Assembly: GCA_021399435.1 (NCBI GenBank)
Contig: JAJTUP010000006.1
Coordinates: forward strand, 682,001-746,000
DNA length: 64,000 nt
Source of the DNA: Diaporthe sp. PMI_573
Taxonomy: Eukaryota; Ascomycota; Sordariomycetes; Diaporthales; Diaporthaceae
Reading direction: 5' to 3'
Positions 11,498-20,631 of the stretch are shown here, piece by piece. Position 1 is the stretch's first letter. Each line of letters begins with the position of its first letter. Both the position numbers and the translations under genes were made by a program. The notes beneath the pieces were generated by a model. That model was not told where the DNA came from. It saw only the letters and a program-made list of their open reading frames with translations, and made no database searches.

Positions 11498-12682
11498 ATG
11501 ATCTCACGCTGGTGCCCGTCATTGTGCAGCAGACAATTTTCTGGGCGACACGGATTTCTGAGCTCGCGACAATTTTACAAATCTACCACGTCCACGTCCA
11601 CGTCCACGTCCACCTCCTTCTTCCCACAACAGCTATTGTCGCGAACCTCCATCCCTTCTCTGCCGTCACTCAGGTCTCTGTCGTCGTCCCCCTCCTCAGC
11701 AAAGATGAAGCTCCTCGTGCCCAAGCCCGAGTCGACCAACAACTCGCTCGTGCTCGACATCAAAGCCATTGAGGGTTTCCCCGTCACAATCCACCCCTAC
11801 AATGTCAAGGAGCCCATCCCGGAGGACCTCATCGACGCAGAGTTCCTGATCGTATGGACCAACTCGGCCGCCAACCTGCAGGACGCCGCCAAGCGCATGA
11901 AGAACCTGAAATGGATCCAGTCGTGCGCCGCCGGCCCCAACGACGTCTTCGCCGCCGGCTTTGACTCGTCCATCACCCTGTGCACCGGCTCCGGCCTGCA
12001 CGACCACACCGTCGCCGAGCACACCCTGGGCCTGCTGCTCAACGCCGCCCGCCGCTTCTACGAGATGCGCGACTACCAGACCAAGAGCCAGTGGCCCCAG
12101 CACCTCGGCGGGCCCCAGCCCGACCGCCCCAAGGACAGGTTCACCTCCCTGCGCGACGCCAACGTCACCATCTGGGGCTTCGGCAACATCGCAAAGAAGC
12201 TGGCACCCTGGCTCGTCTCCCTCGGCGCCAACGTCAAGGGCGTCGCCCGCAGCGCCGGCATCCGCGACGCCTTCGAGGTCGTCAGCGAGGACCAGATCGC
12301 AGACACCTTCAAGACCACCGACGCCCTGGTCATGATCCTGCCCGGCGACGACACCACCAAGAACGCCCTCAGCAAGGAGAGGTTAGCCCTGCTGCCCAAG
12401 CACGCCTGGGTCGTCAACGTCGGCCGCGGTACCTGCATCGACGAGGACGCCCTCTACAACGCCCTGGTGAACAACGAGATTGGCGGCGCCGCCCTCGACG
12501 TCTTCGCGACCGAGCCGCTGCCCAAGGAGTCCAAGCTGTGGCAGGTCGAGAACGTCGTCGTCAGCCCCCACGCCGCCGGTGGACGTCCTCAAGGCGCGGA
12601 GGCCCTCATCGTGGAGAACCTGAGGAAGTTCCTGGCTGGCCAGACGCTGAGAAATGAGATCGCGATCCCAAAAAAAGCATAA
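11498..12682 (+). CDS. D-isomer-specific 2-hydroxyacid dehydrogenase family protein
   Basis: An NAD(P)-dependent D-2-hydroxyacid dehydrogenase, intronless. Starting at the ATG at 11498 gives 394 residues; an internal ATG at 11705 (MKLLVPKPES) gives 325 residues, the usual size of the catalytic unit. The extra 69 residues are Ser/Arg/Phe-rich with no acidic residue (MISRWCPSLCSRQFSGR...), resembling a mitochondrial targeting sequence, so I take the upstream start as likely and dual targeting as possible. The nucleotide-binding loop is GFGNIAKK, with the third glycine replaced by Ala. Catalytic-type residues are present: Arg in NVGRG, Glu in ATEPLP and His in VSPHAAG. The substrate is unknown; glyoxylate/hydroxypyruvate reductase-like enzymes are alternatives. 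The leader contains a (CCACGT)n repeat coding an STSTST run. Confidence 0.88.
   Translation: MISRWCPSLCSRQFSGRHGFLSSRQFYKSTTSTSTSTSTSFFPQQLLSRTSIPSLPSLRSLSSSPSSAKMKLLVPKPESTNNSLVLDIKAIEGFPVTIHPYNVKEPIPEDLIDAEFLIVWTNSAANLQDAAKRMKNLKWIQSCAAGPNDVFAAGFDSSITLCTGSGLHDHTVAEHTLGLLLNAARRFYEMRDYQTKSQWPQHLGGPQPDRPKDRFTSLRDANVTIWGFGNIAKKLAPWLVSLGANVKGVARSAGIRDAFEVVSEDQIADTFKTTDALVMILPGDDTTKNALSKERLALLPKHAWVVNVGRGTCIDEDALYNALVNNEIGGAALDVFATEPLPKESKLWQVENVVVSPHAAGGRPQGAEALIVENLRKFLAGQTLRNEIAIPKKA
11584..11612 (+). repeat. hexanucleotide microsatellite (CCACGT)n inside a leader
   Basis: About four copies of CCACGT in tandem, coding alternating Ser-Thr in the putative mitochondrial leader of the dehydrogenase. 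Because the unit is 6 bp, copy-number changes keep the reading frame and only lengthen the leader. Confidence 0.85.
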
Positions 12683-14045
12683 GGCCGGCAGCTGTGACCA
12701 GGGGGCAGAGCCGGGGGCGGGCGCAACTTTGATATCCGATATAGCATCACCAGTGGGAATGGCTCAGGCTGCCTTTAGATTCGGTAATGGAGTTTAACTT
12801 CACAAATGAGTAGATATATGCGCCGATGTCCCCGTATGTTATGACATGACGTGTCAGCCTCGTGTCTATCTCACTGGCGCCTTGTTCACCCGGCTATATG
12901 CCCGAGCTGGCGACATGAGAACGGTAGTGTGGAGTGACGCAAGTATATGACTGGCCATGGATAAATGTGGTACTATTCTAGAAGGTTTTACTTTGCCCAA
13001 ACAGGCACCGAGGACGTCAATTTGTTCAAAACACATTTTGCAAACAAAGTTTATCATGCTCACTCACACTATCCACCATGAAAGTAATGATTGTAATGAT
13101 CTGAGCACTGGAAATTAGACAGATTCTATTAATGAAGCAGAACCGGCTAGCGTTGCACAGCTCTGTATATTAATTATACATGTCAGAAACCAAGATGATA
13201 ATTTGCAACAGTAGTAGGGAAAGAAGTGTTGATTTTCTTGTTAAATCATCCACGCAGGGCCGCTTCGGCACTAAGAGCTTCCTTCAATTTGGGTTTCCGA
13301 GAAAGCACGTGGAAAAGTGAGGTCCGCTCGTACCAGGTGGAGCTGATCGATCATTGATTGCCTCACTTGGCTTTCACACGTGGTATAGAACTCTAGATGC
13401 ATCCTACTAACGCAATACATATTGATTGAACTCGATCTGAAAGTGCCGATGTAATAAGCATTGATGGAAGACACAGTTCTAGTATAGCATTTAATCAAGA
13501 TTTCAAAATTGAAAAATCGGCAACCTCCCTAGGTACTGACGTTGCAAAAGTGACGACTAGGAAACTACAACAACCTCACGAAATCAAAAGAACCAACTTG
13601 CAACCTTCAAATACCAACCTTGGGGCTAACAATCAACAAGAATCTTTGTCTTCTAATTGACTTCTAGGACTACATAATCGTTTTGTTGTAGAGTGAGTTT
13701 GTGTCTGTAAGAATGCCTTTGTTCAATCCTTTAGCCGCCTTTCACATTTTTTCTTTTACACGTGGTCCTGCATTGTACATAAAGACCTCTTCCCACTATT
13801 ATCGAGTCACTACTTTCAACTCCATTGTAGAGTGTAGAGTGTAGTGGAAGAACAATATTATTGTTATGCCTGTGAAGATGAAGGACAATCCCTCCTCCTT
13901 GAGTCCCAACACACAAAGCCATTCAGATCCTATACATATATAAGTAGATTAATCCATCCTCTCAACCAAATAGCGAGTTCATGCCATAATCTGCACTTCA
14001 AACTTCAGAAATCACACAGTCTTGCCATTAACACAGCAAGAAACG
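12683..14045. other. intergenic, AT-rich
   Basis: 1.36 kb, more AT-rich than the flanking genes, with no supportable open frame. Near 13830 the short word AGAGTGT is repeated (TTGTAGAGTGTAGAGTGTAGTGG). The end holds a CAAAC/ACAC-rich leader typical of fungal 5' untranslated regions. Confidence 0.55.
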
Positions 14046-14846
14046 ATGGAGACAACCAACGCGTCCGAGGGGAGGCTGATCAAGATAGAAGACCTCGCTA
14101 CCGAGATCAGCTCGTGGAAGGAGACTCTTGGCCTTTTGCATACGGTCAGGGGGCCAAATTGCGAAGGCTGCTACAATGTTGTGTTTTCAACAACGTGCGG
14201 GCATGCCTACGTCTTTCGCAAGCGGTGTCATCCCATGGGTCTGGTATGTGCGGGTTCCGAGATCCTTACTGTTCCCGTCGATTCGAATACTGTTTTGGAT
14301 CTGGGAAGGGCTGACGGTGCAACCTGTCTTAGGATGCACAAAGACTCAAAATCGAGGAAAAAGAAACAACCGAACGCCCGAAGGCTCACACCCAAGCTGA
14401 TGGCAGCCACCATGCGAGCCGAGGCCATCAAAGAATTGTGGCAGCGAAAATGCATCGAATTGGGGAATCTTCCCGCCCACGGCCCGAGACGCCGACAGCT
14501 GTATGCGCTTGCTGAAGAACTGGAGAGGCACTGCTCCTCACAACGGAGCCAGGAGGAACTGCAGGTTTCACCTTCAAATTCCTCTGGAAACTCAGACGAC
14601 CGCCCCAGAATGCTGCATGACCCCAACCTAGATCGCGAGTGGATGGAAAGAGCCGGGCTGATTTTGCAAAATCAACGGAGCATCTCTCGGGCGGACAAAG
14701 ATCCTAATTCCCCACAGAGTCCGATTGATGACCCCAGTCCTGCATTTGCTTTTCACTCTCCCTTTCTCCGCGAGACTTTTGATCAGGGCCTCGAGGAAGT
14801 TGATACAACGGCAACGCAGCCCGCTTCCGAGACAGAATCTTACTAG
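14046..14846 (+). CDS. protein of unknown function with N-terminal Cys/His cluster
   Basis: A 266-residue single-exon protein that I do not recognise. I choose the ATG at 14046 (METTNASEG); the frame is open a little further upstream but without an ATG. Residues about 36-68 hold a cluster of six Cys and two His (CEGC...CGHAY...RCHPMGLVC) that could bind a metal. A basic patch follows (KDSKSRKKK near residue 100), then an amphipathic helical region, and a low-complexity acidic/Ser tail. The basic patch would fit a nuclear protein, but this is inference. No signal peptide or membrane segment is seen. It could be a lineage-specific gene. Confidence 0.6.
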   Translation: METTNASEGRLIKIEDLATEISSWKETLGLLHTVRGPNCEGCYNVVFSTTCGHAYVFRKRCHPMGLVCAGSEILTVPVDSNTVLDLGRADGATCLRMHKDSKSRKKKQPNARRLTPKLMAATMRAEAIKELWQRKCIELGNLPAHGPRRRQLYALAEELERHCSSQRSQEELQVSPSNSSGNSDDRPRMLHDPNLDREWMERAGLILQNQRSISRADKDPNSPQSPIDDPSPAFAFHSPFLRETFDQGLEEVDTTATQPASETESY

Positions 14847-15168
14847 TCGGGCATCTCCTCGATCACTAACTTGGTCGATTTAGTCCTCTTCTTGGTAGTG
14901 GCAAAAGGACTTGGATTACAGGGATGGAGTTTTTGAATTTATCTCGTATGAAAACAATAAAATACAAAAAAACGGGCAATCCCGAAAAGCTTTCCGAACA
15001 ACATAGCGCAGGTTGTCTAATACCCATGTGACTCCTCATGTAGTGCATCCATGCTGTGTGAACTTGGGTAGGTATATTGTTGTACTAAAACCCATTAGAA
15101 ATTGTGCTATTAAGTTTAACTTATTAATTTGAAGATGCTCTCACTCACGGATGATATCAAGCTGTCAA
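14847..15168. other. convergent 3' flanks
   Basis: AT-rich spacer between the unknown gene and the secreted peptide gene. AATAAA-like words (CAATAAAATAC near 14955) are candidate polyadenylation signals. Confidence 0.5.
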
Positions 15169-15363
15169 TTAGCAGCAGTCCTGGGGGCATTTGCCCAGGG
15201 CAACACCAAGGCAGTCGCAGCCGGGGTTGCCAGAGCAAGGCTTGGGGGCGCGGCTCTCGAGGTCGGCTCCCTGAAGCTCAGCGGCGGCACGCACGGCGGG
15301 GGCGAGGCTGGCCGAGACGCTGACGGCCGCAACAAGAGTAACGAGAATGGCGGAGAACTGCAT
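15169..15363 (-). CDS. small secreted six-cysteine peptide (putative effector-like)
   Basis: A 64-residue precursor. Residues 1-19 form a clear signal peptide (MQFSAILVTLVAAVSVSAS). A short propeptide-like stretch follows, ending at LESR near residue 38, then a compact C-terminal domain of about 26 residues carrying six cysteines in the spacing C-x5-C-x-C-x7-C-x3-C-C and ending on CC. A single Arg before the Cys domain could be a processing site. No family is recognised. It is coded by one exon; the bases just after the stop look like a branch site plus acceptor (CTAATTGACAG), so a spliced longer form cannot be excluded. Its role is not assigned; small secreted cysteine-rich proteins often act outside the cell. 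Confidence 0.7.
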   Translation of the reverse strand: MQFSAILVTLVAAVSVSASLAPAVRAAAELQGADLESRAPKPCSGNPGCDCLGVALGKCPQDCC

Positions 15364-16886
15364 TTTGCTGGCTTTTATGTATTTGGTTGGGCGCTTGTGA
15401 AGAGGAGTAATACGTTGCTTGATGAGATGGAGTTGAGTGATGATGAGGCCTTGTGAATCTCGTTGATCGGGAAGAGTGCTTCTATTTATCCCATGCTATA
15501 AGATGCCCCTTTCTGTGACCAAAGGCCGCTTTGGTAACTAACGGGTGTATACGCCAACCGAGAACCCCGAAAAGCTGAGTCGTACACCGGCCCTTGCGGT
15601 TAATAGTGGGTGGTACCACTTGGTGGTACCACTAAACAGAGTTGTATTACCAAGGGATGCCAATGCCATCCCCTTGTGCTCCTTGTGCGAAAACGAGCCA
15701 CTGGCAAGCATAAATGACTACAAGGGGAAGTGATTATGTCTTGCGCCTCGGCTGAAGTCTATGTGCTTGAAGTCCGCATTCCAAAAATAGGAGACGTCCC
15801 ACCTCGATCCAGAAGTTGCGCTGTGCTGCCAGAGTCTGCACCAAGGTAAAGGAAGTATCCTGGCTAGGAACACCAACTGCATATTCGTTATGATCATTTT
15901 CTAGTTTGTGACTCACTTTTAGCCAGTGTAGAGACAGTCAGGTTTTCTTATTCGAAGAATCCAGGCCTTCATGAGCAGACAGTGCATTTTGGAGAGTTTT
16001 TACAGCACTCTCCACATTAGATTAAAGTTCGTAGGCGGTCAGTCCCCAGTCGAGTTTGTGAATCATTGGGACGAAGGCACAGCACTGGTCATAATCCTTG
16101 GGGTCATGATCTTGGCTGACACTGACGAGATCAAGTTAGGGATAGTGCTGTTGATCTTGACGGTCTAGATTACAATTTCTACATTGTATGGCTATGAGCG
16201 TCTTTATCATGTCGACCCATCTCGTGGCGGTACTGGTGCCAGCACATCGCAAAAGGTTCCACCTGAGTCGTACGAGCTAATTGGATGGAATGGTCAGGAG
16301 ATAATTCGAGACACCTCGGCCTACTTTACTTCTTCCATCAGCCTCGCCCTCGCCACATGACGGCATTTACATGTCTCGGTTGTTCCGAACATTTTGAAAT
16401 ACGGCTCCCACCTTGCGCGAACATACCTAGGAATCATTGTAGTTCATCAAAGCGGAGACAGAGAAGATAAGGCGTTCAAGAGACATGTATTGGCTATTTA
16501 TGTCCCAAGATGGCTGCAAGATGTGGAAGGCTTGATTGTTGTTCTCGTGGCTACTCTGGTTTTCTAATATTCTGATCACATGAGGGTAGGTATTGCCACC
16601 AGACGCAACAGATGAGAATATAGCTTGTAGCCAGTGAATGGGACCTGGCTATTGTTGAATTGACACTGAATCGACCAGAGTACCTAGGTATCATCAGTAT
16701 TGCTATAATTACGGAGGTATCGAACGCGAGGAATTGAGTAAATACTGGCCAGCGGCGGACAAGAAGGGACCCCTACTGCAATGTGGGCTTGGTCGGCCAG
16801 GCGAAAGCAGGCTTCACGCTTTAGACTTCAAGTTGATACGTCTATCTCTAACGTGTGAGACTTATTGCCTGCTTTCTAACTGTGAT
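15364..16886. other. intergenic, 1.5 kb
   Basis: Promoter side of the six-cysteine peptide gene followed by the 3' flank of the next gene. Apart from the paired palindromes listed separately, I see only short random open frames. Confidence 0.55.
15610..15632. promoter_or_regulatory. two copies of the palindrome GTGGTACCAC
   Basis: Two perfect 10-bp palindromes GTGGTACCAC start 13 bp apart, about 250-270 bp upstream of the six-cysteine peptide start codon. Closely spaced identical palindromes are a common form for dimeric regulator sites. No known factor is matched; the function is inference. Confidence 0.35.
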
Positions 16887-17513
16887 CTACTTTCCACCTC
16901 CCTCCTCCTTGGCGGCATCGAGAACCCTCTGCGCAACCCTAAACCCTTCGAGCCCTGCGGGCATTCCACAATAGATCGCCGCTTGAAGAAGCACTTCCCT
17001 GATCTCGTCCTGTGAGGAGAAGTTAGAATCAGCCATTGAGTTCATTTTGAATCTATTCAGCGAATGCACAGAGACGCACAGGGACTGGAATGTCAAATAC
17101 GTGCGCGGGAGATTCCTCTGAGTATCACAGACCACGAGCAAGGAGAAAAGAAGCACTCGAGGCAGGAGTTAAAAAGGTATGCTTTAGTTGGTTACCTCTG
17201 TGGCCCCATTGGTCAGGGCTCCCTTAATGTGAGTCGCCAGTTCAGTAGACCTGTTCAGGGCGACGAGCATTGCGACATTTATCAACGAACGCCACTTCTT
17301 CTCCAGTCCAGGGCGTGTCCAGACGGAACCCCAGCAAGCCTCAGTGACGAGCTCTTGCATAGGCCTTGCGAATTCAGAGCCATTCTGCAAGGCCTTCTGG
17401 ACGTATTCGGCACCATTAACCTGCGTGCGGAGCTTGATCCCTTCGTCAAAGATTGTCTTGTGGGCTGCGGCAACTTTGTCATCAGCTGGAGGGTTGTTGG
17501 AGGAGGAGCTCAT
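16887..17513 (-). CDS. carboxymuconolactone decarboxylase family protein
   Basis: A 146-residue AhpD-fold protein from exons 17513-17196 and 17009-16887, separated by a 186-bp phase-0 intron (GTAACC...CACAG). It carries the conserved family core: WTRPGLEKKWRSLINVAML, then ATHIKGALTNGATEDEIREVLLQAAIYCGMPAG. The His in THIKGAL and the Cys in YCGMPAG correspond to conserved positions in this family. The classical member, 4-carboxymuconolactone decarboxylase, acts in the protocatechuate branch of the beta-ketoadipate pathway, but fungi usually run that route through 3-carboxymuconate cyclase, so another decarboxylase or peroxidase-like role is possible. It is on the same strand as the next two genes, which are also small-molecule enzymes. 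Confidence 0.9.
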
Positions 17514-18109
17514 TTTCGCAGAAATCGACCTGTGGAACGGTCTTTGGGCCGATATGCGGTAGACTTGATCTCAATATGGTAGTGAGATATTAAGAATCTA
17601 AGAAGACTCGAATTGGAGCGAGAGATCAATAGATGTTGAGAGTTGATTCCGGGCATGGAGGTCATCAAGCGGCGTTCTGATGTCCGGAGGGCTGATTTAA
17701 CCTCCGTAGTGGCCAAACCCCCTCAAACCTACAGCTCCCACTTCCGTTCCCCGCACAAGGTTTGGAATATAATGCCGCCGGGTGATCAAGAGAGAGCCGG
17801 CAATATTGGCAGTAATCCGGCCAAGGCTGACGATCATGCACGACATGAGCGTGGGAAATCCCACAGCCATCCGTGCCAGCGTTGCTCAAGTGCTACTTCA
17901 AGTTGTGCGCGCAGCCGGGCTCTTCGCGGTCACAGCTACCCACGTTTTGAAGGGTACTTGAAGGACTACCTTGGACTATCCATATAATTATGTCACACGA
18001 GTTTACAACCTTGCCTTGTAAAAAAAGATTGTCTAGCAATGTTAATTGTAGTGCAGTGTTGTTCTTATGCGTGCTCCAGCCGGTAGTGCAAGCCCATACT
18101 CCAGATGTC
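17514..18109. other. intergenic
   Basis: Promoter of the CMD-like gene and 3' flank of the dehydrogenase gene; nothing else recognised. Confidence 0.5.
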
Positions 18110-19130
18110 CTAGTTCTGTTTCTTCTCCCAGTCTTCATCCCCTCCCAGAAATCTATACACCACCCTTGAATCTAAATCTCTGCAACGCGGGTCCGCACTT
18201 GCCTCGGTGTAAGCCTTGAGTCCTGCTTCAGCAAGCAATAGCTTCGCGCCCACATTGTCCGCAACCTGGCACGCCAGGCCAAAGTCCTTCCTCATCAGCT
18301 GGATCTTGAACCCACCCTCGTACCCATGGCTTGAGGGTGCATCAGGGCAGACGCCTGGGACGGGATTAAACCGGTCGCACATGGTGCTCTGGGCGGTGCT
18401 CTTGGAGAAGATCCTCTGGATCAGGCGCGGGTCCATGCCAGCTCGCATCCCCATGTTCATTGCCTCGGCCGTGGCGAGTGAAATGAGCGCGGAGCAGTAG
18501 TTGTTGGTCAGCTTGGCGGTGACGCCGAGCGACGGTGCGCCGCAGGCGATAATGTTCGTGCCCATGAGGCTCAGCATGCCTTCCACGAATGACCACTTCG
18601 GGTCATCCTCCGCGCAGCCAACCATGAACGTAAGGGTTGCTTTCTCTGCGCCAATTTGACCGCCTGAAACAGGAGCGTCGAAGAAGGTCGATTGAGGATG
18701 CCGCTTTCTTACTTGTTCCAGCACAGCTAGAGACGTCTCACGGTCGATGGTCGAACAGTCCATCAGAGTCCTCGGTGCCTGGTCTGCTGCGAGTATTCCA
18801 TTTGTCTCATCGAGGAATGCGGACCTGACGTGAGAGCCTTCTGGGACCATCGTGAAGACGGTCGCCTGTATGCAAGTCGTGCTCAGTAAATTCCTATCAA
18901 GATCCCGCCCAGCGAGTAGAACTCACCGAGTTCTGGGTCACCTCCTTGGCAGACCCAGCAGCAACCGCCGAGTCCGGGTGCTGAGCCACAAAATTATTCA
19001 CCGCATCTAATGAGATATCATATACGAAGAGCTTTGAGCCGCCCGGCAGCTTTGACACTAGGTTCACTGCCATCGCAAACCCCATAGTGCCTAAGCCAAT
19101 AAACCCAACGTTAAGTGGTTCGCCAGACAT
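18110..19130 (-). CDS. 3-hydroxyisobutyrate dehydrogenase-like beta-hydroxyacid dehydrogenase
   Basis: A 319-residue NAD(P)-dependent dehydrogenase from exons 19130-18927 and 18865-18110 with a 61-bp phase-0 intron. The N-terminus is a Rossmann fold with GFIGLGTMGFAMAVNL. The family signatures follow in order: MDCSTIDRETS, FDAPVSGGQIGAEKATLTFMVG, and TAKLTNNY with the catalytic Lys. The C-terminal all-helical domain ends with DFGLACQVADNVGAKLLLAE. No mitochondrial leader is present, unlike the valine-pathway enzyme, so a cytosolic tartronate-semialdehyde-reductase-like or other beta-hydroxyacid role is as likely as 3-hydroxyisobutyrate oxidation. Confidence 0.92.
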
Positions 19131-19689
19131 CTTGATCGCTGGCCTGGGCGGGTAGACTGATGGTGTAAGTCCGTTAAAGACAGGGAGTGTCTGCGATTGG
19201 CTCTCGTAAATAAGGATCAGAGTTTCAATGCTGCGAGCAGTTCTTGGGAACCAAACCAGGAGGCTTTAACGGGATGAGGTTGATAGAATCATCGGCGACC
19301 ACTTTCATTGCCGAACATGCACATGTGATGACATGGTAGCAAGCAGCTGTGCAATGCATTTCCCCGCCCTTCAATTGGGGTTACGGGACATCAGTCTCCC
19401 CGCAACAGGTGCCAGTAGTGGCTTGGAGTTTCGAATGTTTCACCACTAAGACGGGGCATAGTATGCGGAGGTGCTGGGCAGGAAAGTCTGCGGTGATGAT
19501 AATCTGGGTATGGTCACTCGTAGGAGGGAGGTGATGTAGTGTTGATCTCGCCATCCCTTGAATTCAGAGGCGAAGCTCATAGAATCAAAAACCCGAATTG
19601 ATAGATATGTATTTGAACCCGGTTTCGTCTTTCAGCAAGTACAGGAAGTTAGGAAAACGGGCATGCGAAAAGAGAAACTGCCAATCAAT
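19131..19689. other. intergenic
   Basis: Spacer between two minus-strand genes; contains the 5' flank of the dehydrogenase gene. Nothing else recognised. Confidence 0.5.
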
Positions 19690-20631
19690 TCATACCATAC
19701 CCGGCAAGAAGGCCTCGGGATGTGCTTTGGCCCAGTCCATGCCATGAGCAAGAATAACCTCGAGCTCGAATCCGCTTTGCTCCGCCGCAGCCTGTAGATC
19801 GCGAATACGCGCCAACGTAGCCTCTGCGGCTTTCTTGTCCGCGTGAATGCAGCAGAAGCGCCCCTCCGTATCCTTCCACTCTGCGATCTCCCTTTCCCCC
19901 GTGAGGAGGCGGCGATCGTGGCAGGCATCGCCGACAAGATATATCCAGCGCTTCGGCCCAAGTCGAGCAAGCAGGTTGACGTGGCCGGGCAAGTGGCCAG
20001 GTGCGTCCACGACCCAGACAGAGCCGTCACCCTTGAAGTCGTGCACCCAGAAGTCACCCAGCTTTTCCCACCCGTCTCCCTTCTCACCATCGAGTGGCGG
20101 CTTCGGGAATTCCTTGACGTTCAGGCCAGAGAAGAGTTCACTCTCGAAATGGGAGTGCGACATGTGTGAGCCCAGCCCATTCTTCAGGACGTTAAGGGCT
20201 CCGCTGCCAACCCAAAACTGCGCCTGAGGATAGTCCGCTGGAGTTCCAGTGTGATCCCAGTGAACATGGCTGATTATAATGTGCGCTATGTCCGAGGGGT
20301 TCACCTCTCCATCCACCAAGCTCTGTCTCACATCCGGTAGAGTGTTCATGGGCTGTCTATACTGTATATGCTTTCTGACTGGAGCAATGTAATCATCGAC
20401 ATTGCGGCGAAGTCCCAGATCGAAGAGGATATTCGTTCGCTGGCCACGATCGTCTTTATGCACCATGAGGAATGATAAAGTTGGCACAAGACTGCGGTCC
20501 GTTTCCAAAGCATCACTAATGAAGACGTTAAGAGGAAGAGTGAATGTTCCACCGTGCAGGGCCGACGCCTTGACGGTATTGGCAGCCCTTGCCTCAAGGG
20601 CCTCGAGCACGGAGTGTGCAGCTGCGCTCAT
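19690..20631 (-). CDS. metallo-beta-lactamase-fold hydrolase (lactonase-like)
   Basis: A 313-residue single-exon enzyme with the complete metal-binding set of the metallo-beta-lactamase superfamily: HVHWDHTG (HxHxDH) near residue 122, a downstream His in APGHLPGH, Asp in VGDACH and a final His in LAHGMDW. The spacing and the FDLGLRRN N-terminal segment are similar to N-acyl-homoserine-lactonase-like proteins of fungi. Two zinc-type ions would be bound and an ester or lactone hydrolysed; the true substrate is unknown. Start at the ATG at 20631. No signal peptide, so it is probably cytosolic. Confidence 0.9.
   Translation of the reverse strand: MSAAAHSVLEALEARAANTVKASALHGGTFTLPLNVFISDALETDRSLVPTLSFLMVHKDDRGQRTNILFDLGLRRNVDDYIAPVRKHIQYRQPMNTLPDVRQSLVDGEVNPSDIAHIIISHVHWDHTGTPADYPQAQFWVGSGALNVLKNGLGSHMSHSHFESELFSGLNVKEFPKPPLDGEKGDGWEKLGDFWVHDFKGDGSVWVVDAPGHLPGHVNLLARLGPKRWIYLVGDACHDRRLLTGEREIAEWKDTEGRFCCIHADKKAAEATLARIRDLQAAAEQSGFELEVILAHGMDWAKAHPEAFLPGMV

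Noticed and set aside
11980..12657. 225-codon alternative plus frame inside the D-2-hydroxyacid dehydrogenase
   Set aside because: Arg/Pro/Gly-only composition typical of an off-frame reading of GC-rich codons; the true frame holds all catalytic motifs.
11498..12682. Annotation as formate dehydrogenase
   Set aside because: It shares the fold but lacks the formate-dehydrogenase signature segments and has a replaced third Gly in the cofactor loop.
15160..15175. CTAATTGACAG after the six-cysteine frame as a real splice acceptor
   Set aside because: No donor at a suitable distance with a good consensus; the simple stop gives a coherent Cys-rich end. Kept only as a remark.
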